Positions 49,618 through 61,221 of a stretch of 64,000 nt of DNA are shown here, piece after piece (position 1 is the stretch's first letter; every line of letters starts with the position of its first letter). The translations under genes were made by a program, and so were the position numbers. Below the pieces are notes generated by a model. That model was not told the origin of the DNA, made no database searches, and worked only from the letters and a program-made list of their open reading frames with translations. The stretch comes from Streptomyces sp. NBC_01275 (GTDB lineage: Bacteria; Actinomycetota; Actinomycetes; Streptomycetales; Streptomycetaceae): NCBI RefSeq assembly GCF_026340655.1, contig NZ_JAPEOZ010000001.1, positions 1,860,001 through 1,924,000 on the forward strand, read 5' to 3'.

Positions 49618-50792
49618 TCGGCGGGACACCGGGCGAGCACCTCCCTGGCGAGCTGGCGATAGGCGGCGGCGCCGACGGAGTTGGAGGCGTACGTGGTGAT
49701 CGGCTCACCGGCGACCGTGGTCTCCGGGAAGCGGACCGTGCGCCCGATGACCGTGTGGTAGACGTGGTCGTCGAAGGCCTCGACGACCCGTGCGAGCACC
49801 TCACGGCTGTGCACGGTGCGCGAGTCGTACATCGTGGCCAGGATCCCGTCGAGCTCCAGCTCCGGGTTGAGCCGTTCCTGGACCTTCTCGATGGTCTCGG
49901 TCAGCAGGGCCACACCGCGCAGCGCGAAGAACTCGCACTCCAGCGGCACGATCACCTTGTGCGCGGCCGTCAGCGCGTTGACGGTGAGCAGGCCGAGTGA
50001 GGGCTGACAGTCGATGACGATGTAGTCGTAGTCGTCCATCAGCGGCTTCAGGGCCCGTTGCAGCGTCGACTCGCGCGCGACCTCGGAGACCAGTTGGACC
50101 TCCGCCGCCGACAGGTCGATGTTGCTCGGCAGCAGGTCCATGTTGGGAACCGCGGTCTTGAGCAGGACCTCGTCGGCCGACATGCCCCGCTCCATGAGCA
50201 GGTTGTAGACCGTGAGGTCGAGCTCCATCGGATTGACGCCGAGACCGACCGACAGCGCGCCCTGCGGGTCGAAGTCCACGAGCAGCACCCGACGTCCGTA
50301 CTCCGCGAGAGCGGCGCCCAGATTGATGGTCGACGTCGTCTTGCCCACGCCGCCCTTCTGGTTGCACATCGCGATGATCGTCGCGGGGCCGTGGTGGGTC
50401 AGCGGGCCCGGGATCGGGAAGTACGGCAGCGGGCGTCCGGTCGGACCGACGCGCTCACGGCGCTGTCGGGCCGCGTCGGGCGCGAGCGTGGCCGCGTACT
50501 CCGGGTCCGGCTCGTATTCGGCGTCGGGGTCGTAGAAGTGCCCTTCGGGCAGTTCGTCGTAGTCGGCGAAATGGTTGTGGGGCGCGCCACTTCCGTCGCC
50601 GGCCATGGCGTTCACGTGATGGCCATCCATGCTCTGGGGTGCTGTCTGAGCCATACGGGGGCTTCTCTGGCTCTGGTGGGCTGCGAAGGTGCGGACAGCG
50701 ACGGAGCCGACAGCCTCGAGCCTCGCGGAACCCTGGTCCCGCGTAGGCATTCCTGGTTGACCACCCCCGGGAGCAAATGTCGACTCATTCAC
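49614..50792 (-). CDS. parA: ParA-family ATPase, second chromosomal copy type
   Basis: A 392-aa Walker-type ATPase. The start is GTG 50792 (VNESTFAPGGGQPG) with AAGGAGG upstream. Residues 1-130 are an extension absent from compact ParA proteins. The deviant Walker A KGGVGKTT lies at 146-153, with LLVDFDPQGALSVGLG and the switch region VIDCQPSLGLLTVNAL. It lacks an adjacent ParB, unlike the oriC parAB pair, and sits with scpAB instead. A role in chromosome or other cargo positioning is inferred. Confidence 0.88.
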   Translation of the reverse strand: MNESTFAPGGGQPGMPTRDQGSARLEAVGSVAVRTFAAHQSQRSPRMAQTAPQSMDGHHVNAMAGDGSGAPHNHFADYDELPEGHFYDPDAEYEPDPEYAATLAPDAARQRRERVGPTGRPLPYFPIPGPLTHHGPATIIAMCNQKGGVGKTTSTINLGAALAEYGRRVLLVDFDPQGALSVGLGVNPMELDLTVYNLLMERGMSADEVLLKTAVPNMDLLPSNIDLSAAEVQLVSEVARESTLQRALKPLMDDYDYIVIDCQPSLGLLTVNALTAAHKVIVPLECEFFALRGVALLTETIEKVQERLNPELELDGILATMYDSRTVHSREVLARVVEAFDDHVYHTVIGRTVRFPETTVAGEPITTYASNSVGAAAYRQLAREVLARCPAE

Positions 50793-51186
50793 AAGTCGTC
50801 TTACCTCCTTGGTGACCAGGAAACTTCTAGACAAGGTCAGCGTGGCACCATGCCGACAGTCGGCGACTCTATGGCGTGTCGGGCGTTCGCAGCAACACAA
50901 TCCGCCGGACCCGGCCCGATGTGTCGGCAATGAAACATCCCGCTGTCAAGGGCGTACGGCCGTCGCACGGCAGGTTTCACCGGTGCACGAATCGGTCGAA
51001 GAGTTACGTTCGAGGCGAGTTGGCCGAGTGCCGCAAAGTGACCATACACACACCCGGCCGGACCTTGTCGGGCAAGGTCCGGCCGGGTGTGCGGTGTTGA
51101 CGACCTGCGGTGGGGTCCTCCCGATCGAGCGAAGGGGGGATCGGGGGAGCATCGCCTTTTACCGCAAAGGAACTTAGTCGACAGAC
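50793..51186. other. Gene-free interval: parA promoter region and ald terminator
   Basis: A 394-base interval, both neighbours on the minus strand. Right part: the ald terminator at 51049-51091. Left part: the parA 5' region with its AAGGAGG ribosome site around 50804-50810. No ORF is credible and no clear -35/-10 pair was identified. Confidence 0.5.
51049..51091. terminator. Terminator after ald, 19-bp perfect stem
   Basis: CACACCCGGCCGGACCTTG (51049-51067) pairs perfectly with 51073-51091 around the loop TCGGG, about 95 bases after the ald stop. Confidence 0.85.
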
Positions 51187-52302
51187 TCAGCTGAGCAGGG
51201 ACTCCAGCTCCACGTGCTCCAGGCCGTGGGCCTCGGCGACCTCGCGGTAAACGACCTTGCCGTCATGGGTGTTGAGACCCTTGGCCAGCGCGGGATCGCG
51301 GCGCAACGCCTCCACCCAGCCCCGGTCGGCGAGTTCGACGATGTAGGGCAGCGTGGCGTTGGTGAGCGCGTAGGTCGAGGTGTTGGGGACCGCGCCGGGC
51401 ATGTTGGCGACGCAGTAGAAGACCGAGCCGTGGACCGGGAAGGTCGGCTCGGCGTGGGTGGTGGGACGGGAGTCCTCGAAGCAGCCGCCCTGGTCGATCG
51501 CGATGTCGACAAGGACACTCCCCGGCTTCATGCGGGAGACGAGCTCGTTGGTGACCAGCTTCGGGGCCTTGGCGCCCGGGATCAGGACGGCGCCGATCAC
51601 GAGGTCGGCCTCCAGGCAGGCCTTCTCCAGCTCGAAGGAGTTGGAGACGACCGTCTGGATCTTGGTGCCGAAGATCTTGTCGGCTTCCTTGAGCTTGTTG
51701 ATGTCGCGGTCGAGCAGGGTCACGTGGAAGCCCATGCCGATGGCGATCTGCGCCGCGTTCCAGCCGGAGACCCCGCCGCCGATGACCACGGCCCGGCCGG
51801 CCGCGACGCCGGGGACGCCGCCGGGCAGGACGCCGCGGCCGCCGTTGGCGCGCATCAGGTGGTACGCGCCGACCTGCGGGGCGAGGCGGCCGGCGACCTC
51901 GGACATCGGGGCGAGCAGCGGCAGCGCGCGGCTGGGCAGCTCGACCGTCTCGTAGGCGATCGCGGTGGCGCCGGACTCCAGGAGGGCGTCGGTGCACTCC
52001 CTGGACGCGGCCAGGTGCAGGTACGTGAAGAGCGTCTGGTCCTTGCGCAGCCGGTGGTACTCCTCGGCGATGGGCTCCTTGACCTTGAGCAGCAGGTCGG
52101 CGGTGGCCCAGACCTCGTCGGCGGTCTCCAGGATCCGCGCCCCGGCGGACAGGTACTCCTCGTCCGTGATCGACGAGCCGACGCCGGCGCCGCGCTCGAC
52201 GACGACCTGGTGGCCGTGGCGCACCAGCTCGTGCACACCGGCGGGGGTGATGGCCACCCGGAACTCGTTGTTCTTGACCTCGCGGGGGATGCCGACCTTC
52301 AC
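51187..52302 (-). CDS. ald: Alanine dehydrogenase
   Basis: A 371-aa NAD-dependent L-alanine dehydrogenase, interconverting alanine and pyruvate plus ammonia. The N-terminus [20 protein letters not shown] and the NAD fold [20 protein letters not shown] are typical, with [20 protein letters not shown] in the catalytic domain. GTG 52302 gives the usual length of 371; GTG 52311 is an alternative but sits only two bases from its AAGGA site. Single transcription unit with a promoter-like sequence (52406-52433) and a strong terminator. Confidence 0.94.
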   Translation of the reverse strand: MKVGIPREVKNNEFRVAITPAGVHELVRHGHQVVVERGAGVGSSITDEEYLSAGARILETADEVWATADLLLKVKEPIAEEYHRLRKDQTLFTYLHLAASRECTDALLESGATAIAYETVELPSRALPLLAPMSEVAGRLAPQVGAYHLMRANGGRGVLPGGVPGVAAGRAVVIGGGVSGWNAAQIAIGMGFHVTLLDRDINKLKEADKIFGTKIQTVVSNSFELEKACLEADLVIGAVLIPGAKAPKLVTNELVSRMKPGSVLVDIAIDQGGCFEDSRPTTHAEPTFPVHGSVFYCVANMPGAVPNTSTYALTNATLPYIVELADRGWVEALRRDPALAKGLNTHDGKVVYREVAEAHGLEHVELESLLS

Positions 52303-52405
52303 GTCGATCACGGTCCTTGGCTCAGAGGGTGTGGGGGCATGGCAAGACATAACCGGATGCAATGGGCACACCGGGATACACCGCAGGAGAAGGTGCGGCA
52401 GAGCC

Positions 52406-52433
52406 AGTCTAATGAAGGTGTTCCCGCTGTCTA
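52406..52433 (-). promoter_or_regulatory. Candidate ald promoter
   Basis: On the minus strand, TAGACA (52433-52428) and TAGACT (52411-52406) are 16 bases apart, acceptable as -35 and -10 boxes of a vegetative Streptomyces promoter. The first transcribed base would be around 52400, giving a leader of roughly 100 bases. Confidence 0.35.
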
Positions 52434-52446
52434 GCCTTTCAATGCA

Positions 52447-54681
52447 TCAATCTTCAGCGGATGTACTACGGATTTCGTAGGCGTTAGCGCCGTGTTCCGG
52501 CTGTTCCGCCTTGGAATCAGCCTCGGAACCCGCCTGGGAACCGGAATCGGGGCCCGCCTGGGAACCTGCCTTGGAACCCGCCTCGGGGCCTGCCTCGGGG
52601 CCTGCCTCGGGGCCTGCCTCGGGGCCTGCCTCGCGGCCTGACGTGGCATCCGCCATGGCATCACCGTCCTGGAGACCGTCCTGAAGACCGTCCTTGAGCT
52701 CCTCCCCCAGGATGCGCTCGGCCGCGCCGCGGTGCAGGCGGGCGGCCGCCGGGTCGCCGAGCCGCTCCAGGGTGTCGGCCAGCCGCAGCTGCACCGCGGC
52801 CTGCAGCCGCGTGTCCTGCGCGCGCCGCGCCCACTCCACCGCCTCCTGGCAGGTGCGCAGCGACTCCTCGGGCCGCCCCGCGTACTCCTGGACCCGCGCC
52901 AGTTCGCTCAACGCCCGTGCGTACGCGGCGACATCGCCGTTCTTGCGGTGCCCGGCGGCCGCGGCCCGCCAGCCGCGCTGCGCCTCGCCGTAGCGGCCCG
53001 CATAGGTGTGCGCGGTGGCGATGCGCCCGTAGAGCCGGGCCGCGTCCTCGCGCTCGTCGCGGGCCAGGCGCTGGGCGAGGGCCCGGCCGAACCAGTCGGC
53101 GGCCCGCTCGTAGTCCCCGAGTTCCAGATGCGCGCCGCCTACGGATTCCATCGCGCGGCCGATCGCGTACGGGTCGTTCGCCTCGCGTCCGGCGTCCAAG
53201 GCCGCCCGGTAGCGCACCAGGGCCTCCGCCGTGCGCCCGGTCCGGGCGTCGACGTCGGCCAGGTTCAGCAGGGCCGCGGCCCGCTCCCGGGGCAGCTCCC
53301 GGCGCTCGGCGACATCGAGGACGAGCTGGTGGACGCCGTACAGGTCGGGCGCCGCCGCCTGGGTGCCGAAGTGCGCGACCATCGCCCTGACCAGCTGGGA
53401 CATCAGCCGACGGGCCAGGGTGTCCAGCTCCCCGTCGGCGACCGCCGTCCGGGCCGCGGCGAGCAGGGCCGGCCGGCGGATGCGCAGCCAGTCGGCGGCC
53501 GCGCGCGGGGTCGGGAAGTGCAGGGCGCGGGGCATGCCCTGGAGCTTCTCGCGGGCCTGCGGACTGTCCGTCTCGGTGATGGCCCGGCAGGCCTGCAGCA
53601 GCCGTACCGTCCGCTCCAGCATGCGGGCGCGGGCCAGCTGGAGCTCGGCGGGGCGCTCATGGGTCTCGGCGGCGGCGCGCAGCAGGGGTTGCAGACAGCC
53701 GGGGACCTCGTACTCGGGCAGCGGCGACCGCACGGCCCGCAGCAGGCCCCGGACGGTGAGGTCGTCCAGGGTGGTGCGGGCGGCGCCCACCGAGCAGCCG
53801 GCGAGCGCGGAGGCGGTGTGCGGGTCGACGAGGCCGGCCGGGGCGAGGCTGAGCAGTCGCAGTATCCGGGCGGCGGGGGCGGGCAGCGCGTCGTGGACGA
53901 GGCGGAAGACCCGGCTGAGCGGTGTGCCCTCGTCGCCCTCCGCGTGCAGCTGCTTGGCGAGGTCGGCGACGGCGGCCTGGGGGCGGGCGGCGAGCCAGCC
54001 GCCGGCCAGGGTCAGCGCGGCGGGCTGGCCCTGGCAGGCCTCGACGAGGCCCTCGGCGGAGCGCGGGTCGACGGTGATGCGGACCGAGCCGGTGAAGCGG
54101 GTCAGCAGATCGAGGGCGGACTTGGTGTCCAGGCCGCCCAGGGTGCAGGGGCGGACGTCCGAGATGCCGGTGAGCGGACCGGCGGAGACGGCGACGAGGA
54201 GGCACTCCGGAGTGTCCGGAAGCAGCGCGTCGACCTGTTCGGCGCCGGCCGCGTCGTCCAGCAGGATCAGCATGCGCCGGTCGGCGAGGGCCTCGCGCAG
54301 GGCCGCCGCGAGGTCGTCCTCGTCGGCGCCGGCCGGGGTCGGCAGACCGAGCGCGGCGAGCAGTTCGCGGGCGGCCCGCTCCACGGGGACGGGGGTGCCG
54401 TCCGGCTCGCCGAGGCGGGCGCGCAGGACGCCGTCGCGGTAACGGTCGGCGACCTGCCGGACGAGCTCCTCGGCGAGCGCCGTACGCCCGGAGCCGGGTC
54501 GGCCGGCAATGAGGAGCACCCGCGCGCGGGGAGCCTTCTTGCCGGCGATGGTGTCCAGTCCCGCGCGCTCGATATCGGCGCGCAGTTCCTTCAACTCCCG
54601 GGTGCGGCCCAGGAAATGGCCCTGCGTCGCAGCGTGTCCGGACAGCTGCACGCCGCCTGTGTCCACTGCCTGATCCGTCAC
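52447..54681 (-). CDS. STAND-type NTPase with TPR domain and GPEA-type repeat tail
   Basis: A 744-aa signalling ATPase of the NB-ARC/AfsR-like STAND class without a DNA-binding or effector domain. The start is GTG 54681 ([20 protein letters not shown]) with GGGAG eight bases upstream. [16 protein letters not shown] precedes the P-loop GRPGSGRTA (60-68), where Arg66 replaces the usual lysine. Walker B is [14 protein letters not shown] winged-helix-like segment and TPR repeats (about 440-690; [40 protein letters not shown]) follow. The last 60 residues hold repeated E-A-G-P / K-A-G-S tetrads (12-bp DNA repeat, 52540-52640). Partner unknown. Confidence 0.82.
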   Translation of the reverse strand: MTDQAVDTGGVQLSGHAATQGHFLGRTRELKELRADIERAGLDTIAGKKAPRARVLLIAGRPGSGRTALAEELVRQVADRYRDGVLRARLGEPDGTPVPVERAARELLAALGLPTPAGADEDDLAAALREALADRRMLILLDDAAGAEQVDALLPDTPECLLVAVSAGPLTGISDVRPCTLGGLDTKSALDLLTRFTGSVRITVDPRSAEGLVEACQGQPAALTLAGGWLAARPQAAVADLAKQLHAEGDEGTPLSRVFRLVHDALPAPAARILRLLSLAPAGLVDPHTASALAGCSVGAARTTLDDLTVRGLLRAVRSPLPEYEVPGCLQPLLRAAAETHERPAELQLARARMLERTVRLLQACRAITETDSPQAREKLQGMPRALHFPTPRAAADWLRIRRPALLAAARTAVADGELDTLARRLMSQLVRAMVAHFGTQAAAPDLYGVHQLVLDVAERRELPRERAAALLNLADVDARTGRTAEALVRYRAALDAGREANDPYAIGRAMESVGGAHLELGDYERAADWFGRALAQRLARDEREDAARLYGRIATAHTYAGRYGEAQRGWRAAAAGHRKNGDVAAYARALSELARVQEYAGRPEESLRTCQEAVEWARRAQDTRLQAAVQLRLADTLERLGDPAAARLHRGAAERILGEELKDGLQDGLQDGDAMADATSGREAGPEAGPEAGPEAGPEAGSKAGSQAGPDSGSQAGSEADSKAEQPEHGANAYEIRSTSAED

Positions 54682-54951
54682 GGGCCACACTCCCGTCCCA
54701 CGCACGCACAAAGCCCCCCGGGACTCCGGATCGGGCGATTCCAGAGCCTAGTTCACGCTCTGCGACGTTCCGGGCGGAGCGCGACGGAGGACGGCCGGGA
54801 CGTCCCCCGATCGGATCAGGCGATCGTCACACCGCACCCGTCCGAGAAGAGATCACGCGAAGAGATCACGCGAAGAGAACGCGCGCCAAGAGATCACGCA
54901 CGAAGGGAATGCGTCTGAGGGACGCGTCTGAAGGAAGTGCGTCTGAAGGGT
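54682..54951. repeat. Intergenic region with 13-bp AGAGATCACGC repeats after the Nudix gene
   Basis: GAAGAGATCACGC occurs in exact tandem at 54846 and 54859, followed by a degenerate copy at 54872 and CAAGAGATCACGC at 54887. Then GCGTCTGA recurs at 54911, 54924 and 54939, ending next to the Nudix stop. The STAND gene promoter should be in 54682-54840. Confidence 0.75.
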
Positions 54952-55578
54952 TCACGCATCGAACGGACGCGCCGGCCACGGCGCCTCCGCCGGGCGCAGC
55001 GCGTCGAGACCGTCCCCGCCGCGCGCGGCGACCAGGGAGAGGGCGCCGACCACGAGACAGGTGTTGTGCACATCGCCCGCGAGGGCGGCCCGGACCAGCT
55101 CGCCGACCGGCACGCGCGCGTGCTCCATATCGGCCTCCTCGTCCTCGACCTCGAAGCGCAGCCCCTCGGCCTCGGACAGACCTCGGGCCAGGAAGATGCG
55201 CACGGCCTCGTCGCAGCCGCCGGGGGTGGGGTACACGTCGGTCAGCACCCGCCAGTCCTCGGCCTTGACGTGCGCCTCCTCGTACAGCTCGCGCTGAGCG
55301 GCGTGCAGCGGGTTCTCGCCGGGCACGTCGAGCAGACCGGCCGGGATCTCCCACAGCTTCTGCCGTACGGGGTGGCGGTACTGCTTGATGAGCAGGACGC
55401 GGTCCTCCTCGTCGAGGGCGAGGACGGCCACGGAACCGGGGTGGACCTGGTAGTCGCGGCGGGCCACCGAACCGTCGGGCATGACCACCTCGTCCGTGCG
55501 GACGGAGGTCTTGTTGCCCACGAAGGGGGTCTCCGTGGCCCGGATCTCCCACGCCTCGGGGGTGTCCTTGATCGTCAT
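54952..55578 (-). CDS. Nudix hydrolase, ADP-ribose pyrophosphatase type
   Basis: A 208-aa Nudix enzyme likely to split ADP-ribose to AMP and ribose phosphate. The Nudix box reads GLLDVPGENPLHAAQRELYE then EAHV, with the usual final Gly replaced by His. RVLLIKQYRHPVRQKLWEIP is the typical lead-in for this subfamily. The ATG 55578 follows GGAAGG. It is downstream of pyrG with 125 bases between, possibly the same transcript. Substrate range is inferred from family. Confidence 0.86.
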   Translation of the reverse strand: MTIKDTPEAWEIRATETPFVGNKTSVRTDEVVMPDGSVARRDYQVHPGSVAVLALDEEDRVLLIKQYRHPVRQKLWEIPAGLLDVPGENPLHAAQRELYEEAHVKAEDWRVLTDVYPTPGGCDEAVRIFLARGLSEAEGLRFEVEDEEADMEHARVPVGELVRAALAGDVHNTCLVVGALSLVAARGGDGLDALRPAEAPWPARPFDA

Positions 55579-55703
55579 GCCCTGTCCTTCCACCCGTACA
55601 GAGGCCTCCCGCGCAGAACCAGACGCAAGAGCCACACGTAAAAAAAGCAGCCGGGACGCTCGCCTTTGAAGGAATGCGCCCCGGCCACCGTACAACCGGT
55701 GTG

Positions 55704-57386
<1,683 letters not shown>

Positions 57387-57905
57387 GGCCAAGAGGGGGC
57401 TCCCGTGGTCGCGGTCTGGGGTGCGGTGCGGCTGCGGGCCCGGAAACTCCGGGGGCGCCGTCGCTGCGGTTCGGGGGTTTCGTGCCCACCGGTCCACGGG
57501 CTACCAGGGTATCAGCGCCTGAACGGGATGGCTTCCGACCACGCTCCGCACATGTGTCGACACGGACCCGCGCCCCCGCACGTGTTTCTCACGGCTCGCT
57601 CACCCGATCGGCCCACCCGGGTTGCCCGGAGCGGCACGCAGATCATCTACGTGCGTCGTATCCTGCTCGGACACTCGCTGCCGAGCCCGGTCGGAAAGAC
57701 GGCACACCCCCGCCCGTATCCCACCGGAACAATGAGAGCTCGTCAGTTCGTTGAGCAACAATTGACGTTTTGCCTCTACGGCCGAGCGACTGCTTTGCTT
57801 CATCGCTCAACGACGCATTACAACGACCCCTTGACCGCACTAGCGACAGCCCCCATGTTCCATATGTTCCATGGGGGTGACGTGGCCGTTCGACTGGAGT
57901 TGCAC
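57387..57905. promoter_or_regulatory. Divergent region between pyrG and the GH15 gene, with hairpin over a start region
   Basis: This 519-base interval includes both promoters. CCCCCATG (57850-57857) and CATGGGGG (57870-57877) flank CATATG-centred sequence and could hide the GGGGG ribosome site of an alternative GTG start at 57882. CGTTGAGC and GCTCAACG (about 57750 and 57811) form another inverted pair, and TTGACG near 57763 is a -35 candidate without a convincing -10. No ORF is supported before 57855. Confidence 0.45.
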
Positions 57906-59708
57906 GTGGCCGGGCGCATCGAAGACTACGCACTCATCGGAGACATGCAGACCGCAGCCCTGGTCTGCCGGGACGGCACAGTCGACTGGCTGTGCCTGCC
58001 CCGCTTCGACTCACACGCGATCTTCGCCGGTCTGCTGGGCACCGAGGAACACGGCTTCTGGCGGCTGGGCCCCGCGCACGCCTCCGACGCGCAGCCGCCG
58101 CGGGCCGCCCGGCGCACCTACCGCGGCGACTCGCTCATCCTGGAGTCCGAGTGGGACACGCCGCGCGGCACGGTCCGAGTGACCGATTTCATGCCCCCGC
58201 GTGACGGCGCGCCCCAGCTGATCCGGATCGTCGAGGGCGTCTCGGGCCGCGTCCCCATGCGCTCGACCCTGCGGATGCGCTTCTCCTACGGCCGGGTCGT
58301 CCCCTGGGTGCACAAGCACGAGGGCCGCACGGTGGCCGTCGCGGGCCCCGACTCGGTGTGGTTCGACACCACCGCCGAGACGTACGGGAAGTCGCTGACG
58401 ACGTACGCGGACTTCACGGTCGCCCCCGGTGACCGGATCGCGTTCACGATCTCGTGGGAGCCCTCGCACAAGCAGCCGCCGCCGCTGCCGGAGCCCGAGC
58501 AGTCGCTGGAGGCGACCGAGGAGTTCTGGCGCGAGTGGGTCGAGCACTGTACGTACCACGGCCCCTACCGTGAGGCGGTGATCCGCTCGCTGATCACCCT
58601 CAAGGCCCTGACGTACGCCCCCACCGGCGGCATCGTCGCCGCGCCCACCACCTCCCTGCCCGAGGACATCGGCGGCGTCCGCAACTGGGACTACCGCTAC
58701 ACCTGGCTGCGGGACGCGGCCATCACCCTCTCCTCGCTGCTGCGCACCGGCTACCGCGAGGAGGCCCGCGCCTGGCGCGAATGGCTGCTGCGGGCCGTCG
58801 CCGGCGACCCCGAGAACCTGCAGATCATGTACGGCATCGCGGGCGAGCGCGAGCTGGGCGAGGCCGAGCTGGACTGGCTGCCCGGCTACGAGAACTCCGG
58901 CCCCGTCCGGGTCGGCAACGGCGCGGCGCACCAGCTCCAGCTGGACGTGTACGGCGAGGTCACCGAAGCCCTCCACCTCGGCCATATGACCGGCCTGGCC
59001 CGCAACGACTACGCCTCCCTGCTCCAGCTCAAGCTGATCCGCTACCTCGAGGACCACTGGGACGAGCCGGACGAGGGCATCTGGGAGGTGCGCGGCCCGC
59101 GCCGGCACTTCGTGCACTCCAAGGTCATGGCCTGGGTCGCGGTCGACCGCACGATCAAGCTGATCGAGTCCGGCGACGCGGACGGCCCGCTGGAGAAGTG
59201 GCGCGAACTGCGCGACGACATCCACCGGGACGTGTGCGAGAAGGGCTACGACAAGGAGCGCAACACCTTCACCCAGTCGTACGGCTCGAAGGAGCTGGAC
59301 GCCTCGCTCCTGCTGATCCCGCAGATGGGCTTCCTGCCCCCGGACGACAAGCGCGTCATCGGCACCATCGAGGCGATCCAGCGCGAGCTGTCCACCACGG
59401 ACGGCTTCATCCTGCGCTACCCGACCTCGGGCGGCGACGAGGGCGTCGACGGCCTGCCCGGCGACGAGGGCGCGTTCCTGGCCTGCTCGTTCTGGATGGC
59501 GGACGACCTCGCGATGATCGGCCGGGTGGACGAGGCTCGCAAGCTCTTCGAGAAGCTGCTGTCCCTGCGCAACGACCTCGGCCTGCTCGCCGAGGAATGG
59601 GACCCCCGCCTGCAACGCCAGGTCGGCAACTTCCCCCAGGCCTTCAGCCACGTCCCCCTGATCGACACGGCCCTGCGCCTGACGGCATCGGGGGCGTACG
59701 GCGGCTGA
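57906..59708 (+). CDS. Glycoside hydrolase family 15 enzyme (glucoamylase/trehalase-like)
   Basis: A 600-aa cytoplasmic GH15 protein. The start GTG 57906 (VAGRIEDYALIGDMQTAALV) has GGAG six bases upstream; GTG 57882 and ATG 57855 are alternatives. GVRNWDYRYTWLRDAAITLS holds one catalytic acid region and GLLAEEWDPRLQRQVGNFPQ the other. In Streptomyces and mycobacteria such proteins include trehalases, so trehalose or a maltooligosaccharide is the likely substrate (family inference). No signal peptide. Confidence 0.87.
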   Translation: MAGRIEDYALIGDMQTAALVCRDGTVDWLCLPRFDSHAIFAGLLGTEEHGFWRLGPAHASDAQPPRAARRTYRGDSLILESEWDTPRGTVRVTDFMPPRDGAPQLIRIVEGVSGRVPMRSTLRMRFSYGRVVPWVHKHEGRTVAVAGPDSVWFDTTAETYGKSLTTYADFTVAPGDRIAFTISWEPSHKQPPPLPEPEQSLEATEEFWREWVEHCTYHGPYREAVIRSLITLKALTYAPTGGIVAAPTTSLPEDIGGVRNWDYRYTWLRDAAITLSSLLRTGYREEARAWREWLLRAVAGDPENLQIMYGIAGERELGEAELDWLPGYENSGPVRVGNGAAHQLQLDVYGEVTEALHLGHMTGLARNDYASLLQLKLIRYLEDHWDEPDEGIWEVRGPRRHFVHSKVMAWVAVDRTIKLIESGDADGPLEKWRELRDDIHRDVCEKGYDKERNTFTQSYGSKELDASLLLIPQMGFLPPDDKRVIGTIEAIQRELSTTDGFILRYPTSGGDEGVDGLPGDEGAFLACSFWMADDLAMIGRVDEARKLFEKLLSLRNDLGLLAEEWDPRLQRQVGNFPQAFSHVPLIDTALRLTASGAYGG

Positions 59709-59797
59709 GCCATCCCGCACCACGGCTGAACAGGACCGCCGGGCCGCGCACGCCTAGGCTGGATAGGTCAGAGCCCCTGCACGGAAGGGGGCGCCTC

Positions 59798-61180
59798 ATG
59801 GCCTCCCCGTCGAAGGCGGGCGCGGCACTCGCCGCGCTCCGCGAAAATCTGGTTGGCGACGTGTTCGCCCCGGGGGACGTGGGCTACGACGAGGCCCGCG
59901 CGGTCTTCAACGCGATGATCGACCGGCGTCCGGCGGTGATCGCCCAGTGCGTGGACGAGGCCGACGTCGTCACGACGGTGCGCTTCGCCCGTGACCTGGA
60001 CCTGCCCCTCGCGGTGCGCGGCGGCGGGCACAGCGTGGCGGGCATGGCGCTGGGCGACGGGGCCGTGGTGGTCGACCTGCGCCATCTGCGCGCGGTCACG
60101 GTCGATCCCGCGGCCGAGGCGGTACAGGTCGCGGGCGGGGCCACGATGAGCGACCTGGACCGCGCCTGCGCGCCCCACGGCCTCGCCACGACCGGCGGCC
60201 GGGCCTCCACCACCGGCGTCGGCGGCTTCGTCCTCGGCGGCGGCACCGGCTGGCTGGACCGCCCCTTCGGACTGGCCGTCGACAACCTCCTCGGCGTCGA
60301 CCTGGTCACCGCCGACGGCGAGCGCGTCCACGCGAGCGCGGACGACCACCCCGACCTGTTCTGGGCCCTGCACGGCGGCGGCGGAAACTTCGGCGTCGCC
60401 ACCGCGCTCACCCTGAAGCTGCACGAGATGCCCGAGTTCTCCATCGCGCTGCTGCTGTACCTCCCGGAGTTCGGCCCCGAGGTCACCCGCACCTACCGCG
60501 ACGTGATCGCCGTCGGCCCGGACGAGGCGAGCGGCGCCGCCCTCTACCTCACCGGCCCGCCCGCGGAGTTCGTCCCGCCCCACCTGGTCGGGGCCCTGCT
60601 GTGCGGCGCGCTGCTGACGTACGCCGGCGCCGAGGCGGACCTGCGCAAGCTGGCCGAACCGCTGCTGGCACTGCCGCACGAGGTGGAGGTCGTCGGGGCG
60701 ATGCCGTACGCCGAGGTCCAGTGCATGCTCGACGATCCGCCGGGAATGCGGAACTACTGGTCGGCGGAGTACCTGACGGGCGCGCCCGACGACTTCGTGG
60801 ACGTCTACTGCGCCCTCGGGGAGTCCCTGCCGACGCCGACCGGCACGATGCACGCGCTGTTCCCGCAGGGCGGCGCGATCGGCGCGGGCCCGCACGAGTA
60901 CCCGGTGCCCTACCGCGACGCGCCCTGGGGCGTGCACCCGTTCGGGCTCTGGGAGGACCCGGGGGACGACGAGCGGTGCATACGGTGGGTCCGGGACGTG
61001 CGCGCCGACGTACGGCCGTGGAGCACGGGCGCGGTCTACCTCAACTTCATCGGCGACGAGGGCGCCGACCGGATCGTGGCGGGCCTGGGCGCCGAGAACG
61101 CGCGGCGGCTCGCGGACGTGAAACGGTCGTACGACCCCGACAACGTGTTCCGCTTCAACCACAACATCAGGCCGGCCTGA
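59798..61180 (+). CDS. FAD-linked oxidase, BBE type
   Basis: A 460-aa flavoprotein of the vanillyl-alcohol-oxidase/berberine-bridge group. AVRGGGHSVAGMALGDGAVV has the His that binds FAD covalently; the Cys used for the second link in bicovalent enzymes is replaced (GVGGFVLGGG), so attachment is probably single. The C-terminal BBE motif is YDPDNVFRFNHNI. ATG 59798 follows GGAAGG. Single gene; the substrate could be a carbohydrate or secondary metabolite. No cluster genes surround it. Confidence 0.87.
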   Translation: MASPSKAGAALAALRENLVGDVFAPGDVGYDEARAVFNAMIDRRPAVIAQCVDEADVVTTVRFARDLDLPLAVRGGGHSVAGMALGDGAVVVDLRHLRAVTVDPAAEAVQVAGGATMSDLDRACAPHGLATTGGRASTTGVGGFVLGGGTGWLDRPFGLAVDNLLGVDLVTADGERVHASADDHPDLFWALHGGGGNFGVATALTLKLHEMPEFSIALLLYLPEFGPEVTRTYRDVIAVGPDEASGAALYLTGPPAEFVPPHLVGALLCGALLTYAGAEADLRKLAEPLLALPHEVEVVGAMPYAEVQCMLDDPPGMRNYWSAEYLTGAPDDFVDVYCALGESLPTPTGTMHALFPQGGAIGAGPHEYPVPYRDAPWGVHPFGLWEDPGDDERCIRWVRDVRADVRPWSTGAVYLNFIGDEGADRIVAGLGAENARRLADVKRSYDPDNVFRFNHNIRPA

Positions 61181-61221
61181 GGAGATGTTCCCGGAACGTA
61201 TCCGCAGGTAGCGTCCGCAGC

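Noticed and set aside
52311..52371. Longer alanine dehydrogenase starting at 52371
   Set aside because: Adds residues not found in the family; GTG 52302 yields the standard 371-aa length.
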